Positions 42,633 through 50,869 of a DNA stretch of 64,000 bases are shown piece after piece (the stretch's first letter is position 1; each line of letters opens with the position of its first letter). Made by a program: the position numbers and the translations under genes. The DNA is from Nitrospiraceae bacterium (GTDB taxonomy: Bacteria > Nitrospirota > Nitrospiria > Nitrospirales > UBA8639). The notes beneath the pieces are model-generated. The model had not been told where the DNA came from. It was given only the letters and a program-made list of their open reading frames with translations, and searched no databases. Where the stretch lies: positions 620,001 through 684,000 of the forward strand of contig JACKFE010000002.1 of the NCBI GenBank assembly GCA_020632635.1. Direction: 5' to 3'.

Positions 42633-45269
42633 CTAGGGAGTGTCCTGGGCAAGACGAAACCCGATGTCGTAGTTCCGGTCAACTGTCGCGTACCAGTACC
42701 GGTACGACGATCGAAGGTCCACCGGATTGCTGTTGATCCAGCCACCGCCCCGAATCACGGGCTCGCCGCAGTCACCACCTTCTAACCAGGCTCTTCCATT
42801 GTCCGGTGCATCCTTATAGTTCTCATGCCAGCAATCCTCCACCCATTCCCACACATTCCCTGACATATCCTTGAGTTTAAAACCATTGGCCTGTTTGCTC
42901 CCCACCTCGGCGGTCTGATTGGTTTTATAAACCGCATAATTTGCGAGCTCACTTTCGTCCGAGGTTCCCGCCCATGTTTCCTGTTTGCTCCCGCTGCGCG
43001 CGGCATATTCCCATTCGGCTTCGGTGGGCAGCCGGTACAACTTTCCGGTGGCCTGTGACAGCCAAGCAGCATAGGCCTGTGCATCATCCCAGGACACATT
43101 GATCACCGGTCGTCGGCCACGTCCCCAGGTTTCATCTCTCGGATTGTAGGAATCCGCAGTGAGTTTCACAAATTGATCGTACTCATCAAACGTCACCTCA
43201 TGTTGACTCAATTGAAACGATGCAATCTTTACCGGACGAACGGGTTTTTCCGCTTCACGCCCCAAACCTTCGGCATCACCCATTTGAAATTCGCCATCAG
43301 GAATCTGGACCATATCCGGTTCACGGATCTCCACGAGGTGCAAGCGGGCCTGCACGATCGACCAGGCATAGGACACGGTCACTCCAGCGTGCCCTAGCCA
43401 GACGATGGGGCCACCAATCAGCAGGAGGACCAGGAGGCTGCCGATGGTCGTGAGCACACAGGCTTTGGTTTTTCGGTGTTGACTGGCCCTGACATAATCC
43501 TGCTCCTTCTGGGAGAAGGCCTCTGGCTTTTTCTTGAGCCATTCCATAGCCTCGACCAGAGGCCGACCCCTAAGCAGCAAGTCGGCGCTGGGATGGCTTG
43601 GATCCCAGTCCTTGATTGAGAGCCCCAGGCGCTGTTGCCAGGCGAGGAACTGCCGGTCACCGTCTACCCAACTTTTGAGTTGCCCCCACTGCCGGATCAA
43701 GGCTTCATGCGAGACTTCCACCGTTTTCTCAGCGCTGCCGGTCACGTGAGAGGTCACCAGCAAACGTTCGTCGGCCAGCGTCTTCACGAGTGGTTGCAGG
43801 CCCTCGCCCAGTTCCGCGAAGGTGGCTCGGCGTCTGGTGTCCGCTTCCCCCTCCCCTGGCCGCACGAGGCGCAGAAAGATGTGCTGAATGCTCCGTTGAT
43901 CTTCCGGGCTGGCCTTCTCGTAGAGGGCTTGCGCTTTCTTGGCGATCGCCCCTTCCAACTGACCCATCTCACGGTAGGCCTCGTGATGCATCAGCCCTCC
44001 GCGTCGCTGCTCCCAGAGTTGGCGCAAGACAAATTCCAGTAAGGGCAAATGCCCTGGTTCATCACCGGCCTGCTCCAACAGCAGGTCCACCAGGCCGGCT
44101 TCAAATGTGAGCCCCACCAGCTTAGCGGGCTCTTCAATGGCCAAGCGCAATTCTTCCCTAGTCATCGGTCCGATCAGCACCTGGGCCTCTTGCACCCGAT
44201 CCGACAACGGCCGGTAGGCGGTAATGGCCCGGCCGAAAAAATCTCCCCGGAGCGTCAAGACGACATGCAGCTTTCCTGTTTCCGTGGCCTCCAACACCTG
44301 ATCCATGAAAGTGCGGCGCGCCCGCGTATCCTGACACAGCGTATAGAGTTCTTCCCATTGATCCACGATGAGAAGCAACCGATCGGTCCCCGGCTGCTTG
44401 TCGAGAATACGCTCAACCACATCGCGCAACGTGATGGAGGGTCGTTTGGAATCCTCGGGAAGCATGGCATCGGCCATATCGTTAATTTCTTGCAACCGTT
44501 TGGTTTCGGTCATGTCTGGCTCGAGAAAGGGCATGAGGCCGGCTGCAAGGGCGCGCACCGGCCGATCGGTGGGCATCATGGTGACCACCTCCCATACCTG
44601 CTCACGACTGTGGCGCAGCGCCGGCACGAGGCCGGCACGCACCACGGACGACTTCCCGCTGCCGGAGGCCCCCACGACGGCCACCAGCTGATGCTGATGG
44701 ATCTTTTGTGCCAGTTGGGTGATATCCTTGGCTCGTCCAAAAAAGAACGGGGCATCTTCCTCCCGGAAATAGAGCAGCCCCCGATACGGGCAGATCGTGC
44801 TCCGCGTCTCTTGGACCGCAACTTGGACCTCAGGGCCTGGCGGCTCCCCCTGGGCGGCCTTCTGAAGAATGGTGAGGAGGACGGGATCGTCAGGACGGCT
44901 GCGCAAATCGACCCAGGTTTGTTGACTCAGGAAACCGAGCGGCGGTTCTGCGCCGGGTAGCAGAACAGGAATGACCGGAAATGTTTGGCCCTGCTTCTCT
45001 ACCGTGACCTGACGTTGCAGAGCCAGATATTGCTCGCGCTGCTGCCACGGACCCATCTCCCCTGGCCCAAGGCAGACGGCCACCGCACGACAGTAGGCCA
45101 GGGTCGACTCTAAGGCCTCGAGCCAGGACTGCCCAGGCGCGAGATACCAGCGGTCGAGAAAGACGTGAAGGCCCTGATCGCGTAACCGACAGGCGAGCGC
45201 CTCTACCTGCGCATGATCGCGCCAATGATAACTCAGAAAGATATCGAAAGGCTGAGATGGCTTATTCAT
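42633..45269 (-). CDS. TIR-STAND NTPase-TM-FGE/C-type-lectin protein, DGR target
   Basis: 878 residues from the ATG at 45269; an upstream extension to 45347 is also open and no ribosome site decides. In order: a TIR domain (1 to about 140; 'DIFLSYHWRD', E79 in 'WQQREQYLAL'); an nSTAND1-type ATPase with 'FFFGRAKDI', Walker A 'GASGSGKS' (200-207) and Walker B 'LLLIVDQWEELY' (298-309); a winged-helix-like region to about 590; a TM helix about 603-625; and a formylglycine-generating-enzyme-like C-type-lectin domain (645-878) with 'LPTEAEWEYAAR', 'DMSGNVWEWVEDC' and the variable region. The likely role is a receptor whose diversified outer tip reports a ligand through ATPase and TIR. FGE Cys catalytic residues are not needed for such a role. 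Confidence 0.9.
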   Translation of the reverse strand: MNKPSQPFDIFLSYHWRDHAQVEALACRLRDQGLHVFLDRWYLAPGQSWLEALESTLAYCRAVAVCLGPGEMGPWQQREQYLALQRQVTVEKQGQTFPVIPVLLPGAEPPLGFLSQQTWVDLRSRPDDPVLLTILQKAAQGEPPGPEVQVAVQETRSTICPYRGLLYFREEDAPFFFGRAKDITQLAQKIHQHQLVAVVGASGSGKSSVVRAGLVPALRHSREQVWEVVTMMPTDRPVRALAAGLMPFLEPDMTETKRLQEINDMADAMLPEDSKRPSITLRDVVERILDKQPGTDRLLLIVDQWEELYTLCQDTRARRTFMDQVLEATETGKLHVVLTLRGDFFGRAITAYRPLSDRVQEAQVLIGPMTREELRLAIEEPAKLVGLTFEAGLVDLLLEQAGDEPGHLPLLEFVLRQLWEQRRGGLMHHEAYREMGQLEGAIAKKAQALYEKASPEDQRSIQHIFLRLVRPGEGEADTRRRATFAELGEGLQPLVKTLADERLLVTSHVTGSAEKTVEVSHEALIRQWGQLKSWVDGDRQFLAWQQRLGLSIKDWDPSHPSADLLLRGRPLVEAMEWLKKKPEAFSQKEQDYVRASQHRKTKACVLTTIGSLLVLLLIGGPIVWLGHAGVTVSYAWSIVQARLHLVEIREPDMVQIPDGEFQMGDAEGLGREAEKPVRPVKIASFQLSQHEVTFDEYDQFVKLTADSYNPRDETWGRGRRPVINVSWDDAQAYAAWLSQATGKLYRLPTEAEWEYAARSGSKQETWAGTSDESELANYAVYKTNQTAEVGSKQANGFKLKDMSGNVWEWVEDCWHENYKDAPDNGRAWLEGGDCGEPVIRGGGWINSNPVDLRSSYRYWYATVDRNYDIGFRLAQDTP
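42645..42759 (-). other. DGR variable region (VR) in the FGE domain
   Basis: 115 bases covering residues about 839-875 of the target. Compared with the template repeat, 29 bases differ and one codon is added. Fifteen of the 29 differences are at template adenines, including five AAC-to-TAC changes (Asn to Tyr) and one AAC-to-GAC. The protein reads 'SSYRYWYATVDRNYDIGF'; Tyr-rich surfaces are usual for diversified lectin folds. Fourteen changes are not at adenines, so the region has also drifted or was copied from a different template. Confidence 0.85.
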
Positions 45270-45574
45270 GTGAGTTGGCCCATTTGGCCCCAGGCTCTTA
45301 GTCATCGATTGCCGAATACGGCCACAGCGCCATTGACAGACGGACATTTCCAGCTACCTGGTAGATGACCGGGCCAGGCTCTAACTCTTCGCACACAATA
45401 CCACTGGACAGGCTCGCTCCCTTAGCTGAGCCTATTTGGCCAGATCCCACCAATAACTTCAACCGTTTTTTCTCGGATCCTTGTTGGCAGGATGTGGTGC
45501 GGCTCATTCAGACCGCTGCACCTATAAGGGAATGGAGAGAACGCCCGAAACCGGGGAGAAGCTGACGGAAGGGG
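45270..45574. other. Upstream region of the DGR target
   Basis: 305 bases between the target start and the efflux operon's last gene, both on the minus strand. No gene is convincing. It should hold the promoter of the TIR-STAND gene and the end of the efflux message; I could not pick a clear -35/-10 pair or terminator. Confidence 0.4.
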
Positions 45575-47053
45575 TTACGGGCCTGCGGTCACGTGAGTCA
45601 AGTGGTCTGACTCCCACCCGCCACCCACGGCTTTGAAGAGGGCGACCATATCGGTGAGACGAGCCCGTTCGGTTTGCACCACTCCCAATTCGGCGGCCAA
45701 GAGCGTGCGTTGGGCATCTAACACTTCGAGATAGGTCACCAGTCCCTTGTGATAGCGAATGTCGGCCAACTCTCGCGATGCCCGCGCGGCGGAGACTTGT
45801 TGTCGTTGACTGGCCAGTTGTTCTTCCCGTGTTTGCAGGGCCACGAGCACATCCGCCACTTCCCGAAACGCATTGAGGATCGTTTGTTGGTACTCCTCCA
45901 ACATTTGCTGATATCGTGTTTCCGCCACTTCCAAGCGAGCCATATTGATATAGCCTTCAAAGATTGGCAAGGTCACGGACGGCCCAATCGTCAGATTGCG
46001 GCTGCCCCACTTGAACCATTGCGTGAATTCACTGGTTTGAACGCCTCCGTTCCCCGTAATCGACAGACTTGGGAAAAAATACGCTCGAGCCTCGCCAATC
46101 CGCGCATTGGCGGCTTTGAGCCTCGCTTCTTGTTCCAAGATATCAGGACGGCGTTGGAGAAGCTCCGAGGGCAACCCGACCGGAATGACCGGCTGCACCA
46201 CCACGTCTCGTAATGGCTTGCGAGCGATAACGAGGGTCCCAGGCGTAGCCCCCACTAATACTTCAAGTTGGTGCAGCACAACGGCCCGCTGACGACGAAG
46301 CTCTGGAATTTGGGAAGCCGTGTGAGCCACCAAGGCTTCTTCGCGCGTGACATCCAGGTCGGACACCAGGCCGGCTTGTGCACGAGTCCGAATGATGGAT
46401 AAGGCATCTTGCTGAAGAGTGAGGTTTCGCCGCGCAATTTCGACCTGCTCGTCCAATTCGCGCAGTTGAAAATACGTCTGTCCGACTTGGCTGATCAAGC
46501 TCAACATGACGGCCCGTCGAGTCATTTCGCTTGAGACCGCTTCTGCGGCAAAGGCCTCTTGGCCACGCCGGATACGGCCCCATAAATCCAGCTCCCATCG
46601 CAAGTCAATCCCGGCACGCCAGAGATCGAAATTGGCCCCTGGCGGGGCGAACCCCTGCGGTGCCCCACTGGTGGGGGCGACCAAAATCGTTTCGGATCGC
46701 CGGGTTCGGGAATAGCCTCCATCCACGGAGAAATTGGGATACAGCCCGGCCCCTGCCCCATACGCAATGGCCCGAGCTTCCAGCACTCGAAGGCCGGCTT
46801 TCCGAAGATCATGGTTGCGATCCAACGCCTGCCCGATCAATTCATTCAACTCGTCGTTGGCAAACGTTCGCCACCAATCCGCTTCCGGGACCTGACCGAT
46901 GGTTATGGGCAAATACGAGGAGGATCCCTCTAAGGTCATGTCATTCCAATTCTCAGGTGGATGGATATCCGGCTGCTGATACTCTGGTCCCATCACACAC
47001 CCCAGCCACAACAGTGCCATCATGAGCACCACGGCGCCTTTCACTTCTTTCAT
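45575..47053 (-). CDS. Outer-membrane efflux lipoprotein (NodT/OprM-like)
   Basis: A 492-residue protein with a lipobox ('LLWLGC', C19) and 'MGPEYQQPDI' just after, the usual start of NodT-type outer-membrane factors. Two long helical repeats follow, with 'AGLYPNFSVDGGYSRTR', 'DLWGRIRRGQEA', 'QVGQTYFQLRELDEQVEIARRN' split, and 'ARAYFFPSLSITG'. It forms the trimeric TolC-like channel of a tripartite pump. The ATG overlaps the adaptor stop by 4 bases. It is the last gene of a five-gene operon. Confidence 0.93.
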   Translation of the reverse strand: MKEVKGAVVLMMALLWLGCVMGPEYQQPDIHPPENWNDMTLEGSSSYLPITIGQVPEADWWRTFANDELNELIGQALDRNHDLRKAGLRVLEARAIAYGAGAGLYPNFSVDGGYSRTRRSETILVAPTSGAPQGFAPPGANFDLWRAGIDLRWELDLWGRIRRGQEAFAAEAVSSEMTRRAVMLSLISQVGQTYFQLRELDEQVEIARRNLTLQQDALSIIRTRAQAGLVSDLDVTREEALVAHTASQIPELRRQRAVVLHQLEVLVGATPGTLVIARKPLRDVVVQPVIPVGLPSELLQRRPDILEQEARLKAANARIGEARAYFFPSLSITGNGGVQTSEFTQWFKWGSRNLTIGPSVTLPIFEGYINMARLEVAETRYQQMLEEYQQTILNAFREVADVLVALQTREEQLASQRQQVSAARASRELADIRYHKGLVTYLEVLDAQRTLLAAELGVVQTERARLTDMVALFKAVGGGWESDHLTHVTAGP

Positions 47054-48060
47054 GGTGTCCCCTGTGGCTCCTGAGTGGAGGTGCCTGATATCGGACTACC
47101 TATGCCAGACGGCGGCCCTCCCATCACCGGCTCCCCGGCCGACTCGATATACACATCCACCTGTTGGCCGACATACACAGGAAAGGACGGCTTTTCAAAT
47201 TGATAGATCACTTGCAGCACCCGTGTATCCACTCGCTCCCGGTTATCTCCGGTGAGCGACCGCTTGGGCACAATATAGGGTTCGATCCGGTCAAAGGTCA
47301 GAGGAATGGCTTTGTCCGTATAGCCTTTCAAATACGCGATGGCCGGACTTCCAGGCACGACCTGCGGCGCATTCACTTCATCGATATCGGCTCGAACCTG
47401 CAAGGTGTCCGTATCGCCCAACAACAGTAAGGGATCGGCCGCATTCACCATGGCATATTCTCCGGCACGGAGATTCACCTGCAGAATGGTGCCATCTCGG
47501 GGCGCTCGCACCGTCAAGCGTTTCAGATTCGCCTCGACTTCATCACGCTGGGCTCTGGCTAACTGAAGATCCGCCCGGGCTCGGATGAGACTTCGTTTTG
47601 CGGCTTCGACTTCGTGCCACTTTCGTTTGACATCATCTTCGCTCACCGCGCGACGGTCCTTGACGGCCTGCAAGCGGCGCAATTGATCCTGCACATCTTG
47701 GAGATGAATATCTTGCTCGGCGATTTTCGCGGCAGCCGAAGGCAGGGCATCGGTTTTCGTATTCAGCTCGGCTCGAAGATCCCGGTCATCGAGTTGGAAC
47801 AAGGGGTCGCCTTTGCTAACCCGATCCCCCACGATGACAAACACGGTCGTCACGAGCCCGGACACCGGAGGCGCAATGCGCACATTTTCATTGACGGCCT
47901 CAATAATCCCGGCAGCGGCCACTGTCGATGCATAGGGGCTGGTGGGTGGGGGCTCGGTCGGTGGGGGCGGAACCATTTTATGATTCGCCCCCCACAAGGT
48001 CATGAGGGTCAACACAAAGCCGCCCACGGCCAACCAGACACTCACCCGGCGAAAGATCAT
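47050..48060 (-). CDS. Periplasmic adaptor (HlyD/MacA-like) of an ABC efflux pump
   Basis: A 336-residue protein with an N-terminal TM or signal segment (about 8-24), a biotinyl-lipoyl half-motif ('NVRIAPPVSGLVTTVFVIVGDRVSKGDPL'-type, about 60-90), a coiled-coil hairpin (about 105-175) and the second lipoyl half ('RAPRDGTILQVNLRAGEYA'). It joins the inner-membrane ABC permease to the outer-membrane channel. Pro-rich linker near residue 33. ATGA overlaps exist with both neighbours, so expression is coupled. Long-hairpin DevB-type adaptors are the nearest kind. Confidence 0.9.
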   Translation of the reverse strand: MIFRRVSVWLAVGGFVLTLMTLWGANHKMVPPPPTEPPPTSPYASTVAAAGIIEAVNENVRIAPPVSGLVTTVFVIVGDRVSKGDPLFQLDDRDLRAELNTKTDALPSAAAKIAEQDIHLQDVQDQLRRLQAVKDRRAVSEDDVKRKWHEVEAAKRSLIRARADLQLARAQRDEVEANLKRLTVRAPRDGTILQVNLRAGEYAMVNAADPLLLLGDTDTLQVRADIDEVNAPQVVPGSPAIAYLKGYTDKAIPLTFDRIEPYIVPKRSLTGDNRERVDTRVLQVIYQFEKPSFPVYVGQQVDVYIESAGEPVMGGPPSGIGSPISGTSTQEPQGTP

Positions 48061-48809
48061 CCGCTCACCTGCTCCGATCCATCCTGAATTTGATGCACCA
48101 GGCCATCGTCCATATGCACGATCCGATCCCCGAACTCAAAAATTCTGGAGTCATGGGTTACAATAATCACGGCCCGATCCGGCCGTTTCCCGATCGCTCG
48201 CAACTGCTCAACCACTCGATGGCCGGTTTCGGCATCTAAACTGGCTGTCGGCTCGTCACAGAGGAGTAATTGAGGATCTCCGGCCAATGCGCGAGCGATG
48301 GCCACCCGTTGTTGTTCGCCTCCGGAAAGCCTATTGGGCAATGAAGCCAATCGCTCACCCATTCCCACGCTTCGAAGGACCTCCTCGGCGTGAGCCATCG
48401 CATCCCGTTTCGGCATCCCCCGGATTAAGAGCGGAACTGCCGCATTTTCCGAAGCCGTCAGCGTGGGTAATAAATGATATTGTTGAAAGACAAACCCCAA
48501 ATGATCACGTCGAAACAGGGTCTTGGCGCTCTGAGAAAATGCCTTGATATTTTCGCCCAGAATCATCAACTCCCCCTCATCCGCTTCTAGGATACCGGCT
48601 ATGACCGACAACAGCGTCGTTTTTCCACTTCCGGACGGCCCGACTAATAACAACACTTCGCCTCGGGCAACATCCAGATCCACTCCCTTTAACACCGGAA
48701 TTTTGGTATGCCCCTCACCAAACGACTTCGTAATGCCTTTGGCCCGTACCAACCACCGAGAAAGGTCATGCTCGAACTCCTGAACCGTGGCCTTCACCCC
48801 ATTAACCAC
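48057..48809 (-). CDS. ABC transporter ATPase (LolD/MacB/DevA type)
   Basis: About 250 residues; the start is uncertain (GTG at 48809 or 48797), and both lie at or near the overlapping stop of the permease gene. Walker A 'GPSGSGKTT', Q-loop 'FVFQQYHLLP', signature 'LSGGEQQRVAIARAL' and Walker B 'LLLCDEPTASLD' with His-switch 'VTHDSRI' are all intact. The family drives extrusion of lipoproteins, macrolides or glycolipids by mechanotransmission. It pairs with the FtsX-type permease upstream. Confidence 0.93.
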   Translation of the reverse strand: MVNGVKATVQEFEHDLSRWLVRAKGITKSFGEGHTKIPVLKGVDLDVARGEVLLLVGPSGSGKTTLLSVIAGILEADEGELMILGENIKAFSQSAKTLFRRDHLGFVFQQYHLLPTLTASENAAVPLLIRGMPKRDAMAHAEEVLRSVGMGERLASLPNRLSGGEQQRVAIARALAGDPQLLLCDEPTASLDAETGHRVVEQLRAIGKRPDRAVIIVTHDSRIFEFGDRIVHMDDGLVHQIQDGSEQVSG

Positions 48810-49935
48810 GAAACACCACGGCTGGCTCCAGCTTCGCCAGCTTGCGAATACTGATGACACTGGACAGGCTGCAAATCATCATCAAGGCCACAAAGACGCC
48901 GAGTAACAATGGCCACGTTTCTTTAAAGGGTAAGACTCCACCCCTCCCCGCCGTCAGCCCGAATAACGTGGCTAATCCGATCCCAATCCCATATCCAATC
49001 AATCCGACCGTAAAACTTTGAAGCAGGATCATCCGGGCCAACATGCCTGTGCTCGCCCCAATGGCCTTCAAGGCTCCAAATTGTTGGAGGTTTTCGACGG
49101 TGAACAAATAAAAGGTCTGCCCCGCAATCGCCATCCCCACAATAAACCCCAAAAAAACCGTCGTTCCAAAATTTACCCCAATCCCGGTATTTTTGAGAAC
49201 CCATTGCATGGTTTTCCATCCAAACTGATCTCCGGAATACGCCCCCAACCCTGTTTCCTTCTGAATCCGTCCAGCTAATGCCTCCGCGGAGATTCCTGGC
49301 TGCGGACCAACCAGCACATACGATAATTTTCGCCGCTCCTGCGGGGTGATACGCAACGCTCGTTCATAGGTTGTATAGACAAAGGGAATATTTTGAAAAC
49401 TTTTTTGAGCCTGGACGATGGCCACAATACGAACCCGATGATCATTGATTTCAAATGTCGACCCTACATGGATTTTATTCGGCCCGCCTAATCGTTCAAC
49501 CGTTAATTCATCCACCGCCACGGTTTCCGGAGCCCGCAACTCTTCAATCCTGCCGTCCAAGACCGTATACGGACGCCCAATCAGGGTGCTGGGATCAATG
49601 CCCACCAGAGCAATCTGCTCAAAATTCCCATCCCGCAACCGAGCTCGTTGCACACCTTTATACAAGGGGACGGCCCATTCCACCCCCGGCACGCTTCGGA
49701 CACGCGTGACGGCGGTATCCGCCAGGGGCTTGATCTCTTCCACCTGATTGATATTGGGATCCGTCACCCAGACCGGCGCATTCACATTCGAAATGCCTGA
49801 CATCGACCACGTCATCAATCCCCAAAAGATCGAACCCTGCTGCACGATCAACATCGTGGAAAACGTTAGGCCGGCAAGGAGCATGAGATACTTGGCCCGG
49901 TCCCCAAATAACATTTTTAAGGCCACAAAGCTCAT
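48802..49935 (-). CDS. ABC transporter permease (FtsX/MacB/DevC type)
   Basis: A 377-residue protein with one TM near the start ('YLMLLAGLTFSTMLIVQQG'), a large periplasmic domain (about 40-245), then three TM helices (about 255-290, 300-330, 345-365), the MacB/FtsX topology, though shorter than MacB and with the ATPase on a separate gene as in DevC. 'VVGMAIAGQTFYLFTVENL' and 'QFGALKAIGASTGMLARMIL' hold the conserved coupling segment. ATGA overlap with the TetR gene places the regulator first in the operon. Confidence 0.92.
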   Translation of the reverse strand: MSFVALKMLFGDRAKYLMLLAGLTFSTMLIVQQGSIFWGLMTWSMSGISNVNAPVWVTDPNINQVEEIKPLADTAVTRVRSVPGVEWAVPLYKGVQRARLRDGNFEQIALVGIDPSTLIGRPYTVLDGRIEELRAPETVAVDELTVERLGGPNKIHVGSTFEINDHRVRIVAIVQAQKSFQNIPFVYTTYERALRITPQERRKLSYVLVGPQPGISAEALAGRIQKETGLGAYSGDQFGWKTMQWVLKNTGIGVNFGTTVFLGFIVGMAIAGQTFYLFTVENLQQFGALKAIGASTGMLARMILLQSFTVGLIGYGIGIGLATLFGLTAGRGGVLPFKETWPLLLGVFVALMMICSLSSVISIRKLAKLEPAVVFRG

Positions 49936-50630
49936 GGAACCCGCCTGTGATTTGTGGGGCCAGTTTTTCGTGCCGTCGCTCGAGTCGGCCTCCGTGCAGC
50001 GTCTCCCTTTTTTCTTGACCGTCTCACTCCGGTCATCATCAGCGTCACAAACGTTTCAGCAATTTCCCGAGGATCTTGAGACAACGGAGCCTGAAACAAG
50101 ACCGTCAGTAAGCGGTGATAAATCAACATGCCCATGAACGCTCTGGCCGCAAGAATCGGTGAAATTTCACGAAAGGCCCCATCCTCAATCCGTTGCTGAA
50201 TATAGCCTGCCAGCACATCGCAGAAGCTTCGAATATGGTTCTGAAAAAACATGTCGGATAACTCATGGCTTTCCAGGGCACTGAAGAGAATGAGCCGCAT
50301 TAACCCATCGTCGGGCGCTCCGCCGACAATGGTCTCGGCAATCGTGCGAAAGACGGCCTCATCATTGTGATTCTGTGCGAAGTCTTTGACTTGGGAAATG
50401 AGTTGTGGAACGGGAGACTCCTTTGCCAAAATCGCAGCATATAAATCCTCTTTACTCGGAAAATGTTTGAAAATGAGCGCTTCACTCACCCCGGCTTCCG
50501 AGGAAATTTCCCGTGTTTTGGTTCCGTTGAACCCTTTTTCAGCAAACAACAACGCCGCAGCCCGAATAATTTCGGCTTGTCGATCTTTGGCTCGCAAACG
50601 GGTTGAACTGGATTGCCCTGATCGAGACAT
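49932..50630 (-). CDS. TetR-family repressor of the efflux operon
   Basis: About 232 residues from the ATG at 50630 (MSRSGQSSSTRLR). The N-terminal helix-turn-helix is typical: 'IIRAAALLFAEKGFNGTKTREISSEAGVSEALIFKHFPSKEDLY'-type with 'GVSEALIFKHFPSKE' as recognition helix. The C-terminal ligand-binding part is helical and unassigned. It is the first gene of the efflux operon. A perfect 9-bp palindrome 21 bases upstream of its start is the likely operator, implying auto-repression and induction by the pump's substrate. Confidence 0.92.
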   Translation of the reverse strand: MSRSGQSSSTRLRAKDRQAEIIRAAALLFAEKGFNGTKTREISSEAGVSEALIFKHFPSKEDLYAAILAKESPVPQLISQVKDFAQNHNDEAVFRTIAETIVGGAPDDGLMRLILFSALESHELSDMFFQNHIRSFCDVLAGYIQQRIEDGAFREISPILAARAFMGMLIYHRLLTVLFQAPLSQDPREIAETFVTLMMTGVRRSRKKGDAARRPTRATARKTGPTNHRRVP

Positions 50631-50650
50631 CTCACGACCTATTAAAAATA

Positions 50651-50672
50651 ATAGTAAGTAAACACTTACTAT
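50651..50672. promoter_or_regulatory. Palindromic operator for the TetR repressor
   Basis: ATAGTAAGT, spacer AAAC, ACTTACTAT: a perfect 9-bp inverted repeat in an AT-rich region directly upstream of the TetR gene and within the divergent region facing lon. Arm length and spacing fit TetR-family dimers. It lies where it would block an efflux-operon promoter. Confidence 0.75.
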
Positions 50673-50869
50673 ATTAGGAAGGCGGTTTTTTTCTGTCAAA
50701 TTTCCAATAAGGCTTCCTAAACGACTTTTCACTCATCCTGACAGCAAGCCATTGTTGGGCATCTTTTTTCTTGAGTTGACTCCACGGAAAACCGTCATAT
50801 CTTACAAGGAGACGTGGAAGAACTGGATAGCCCCAGAGAACCACTATTTTTCCAATTGAGGATGTACCG

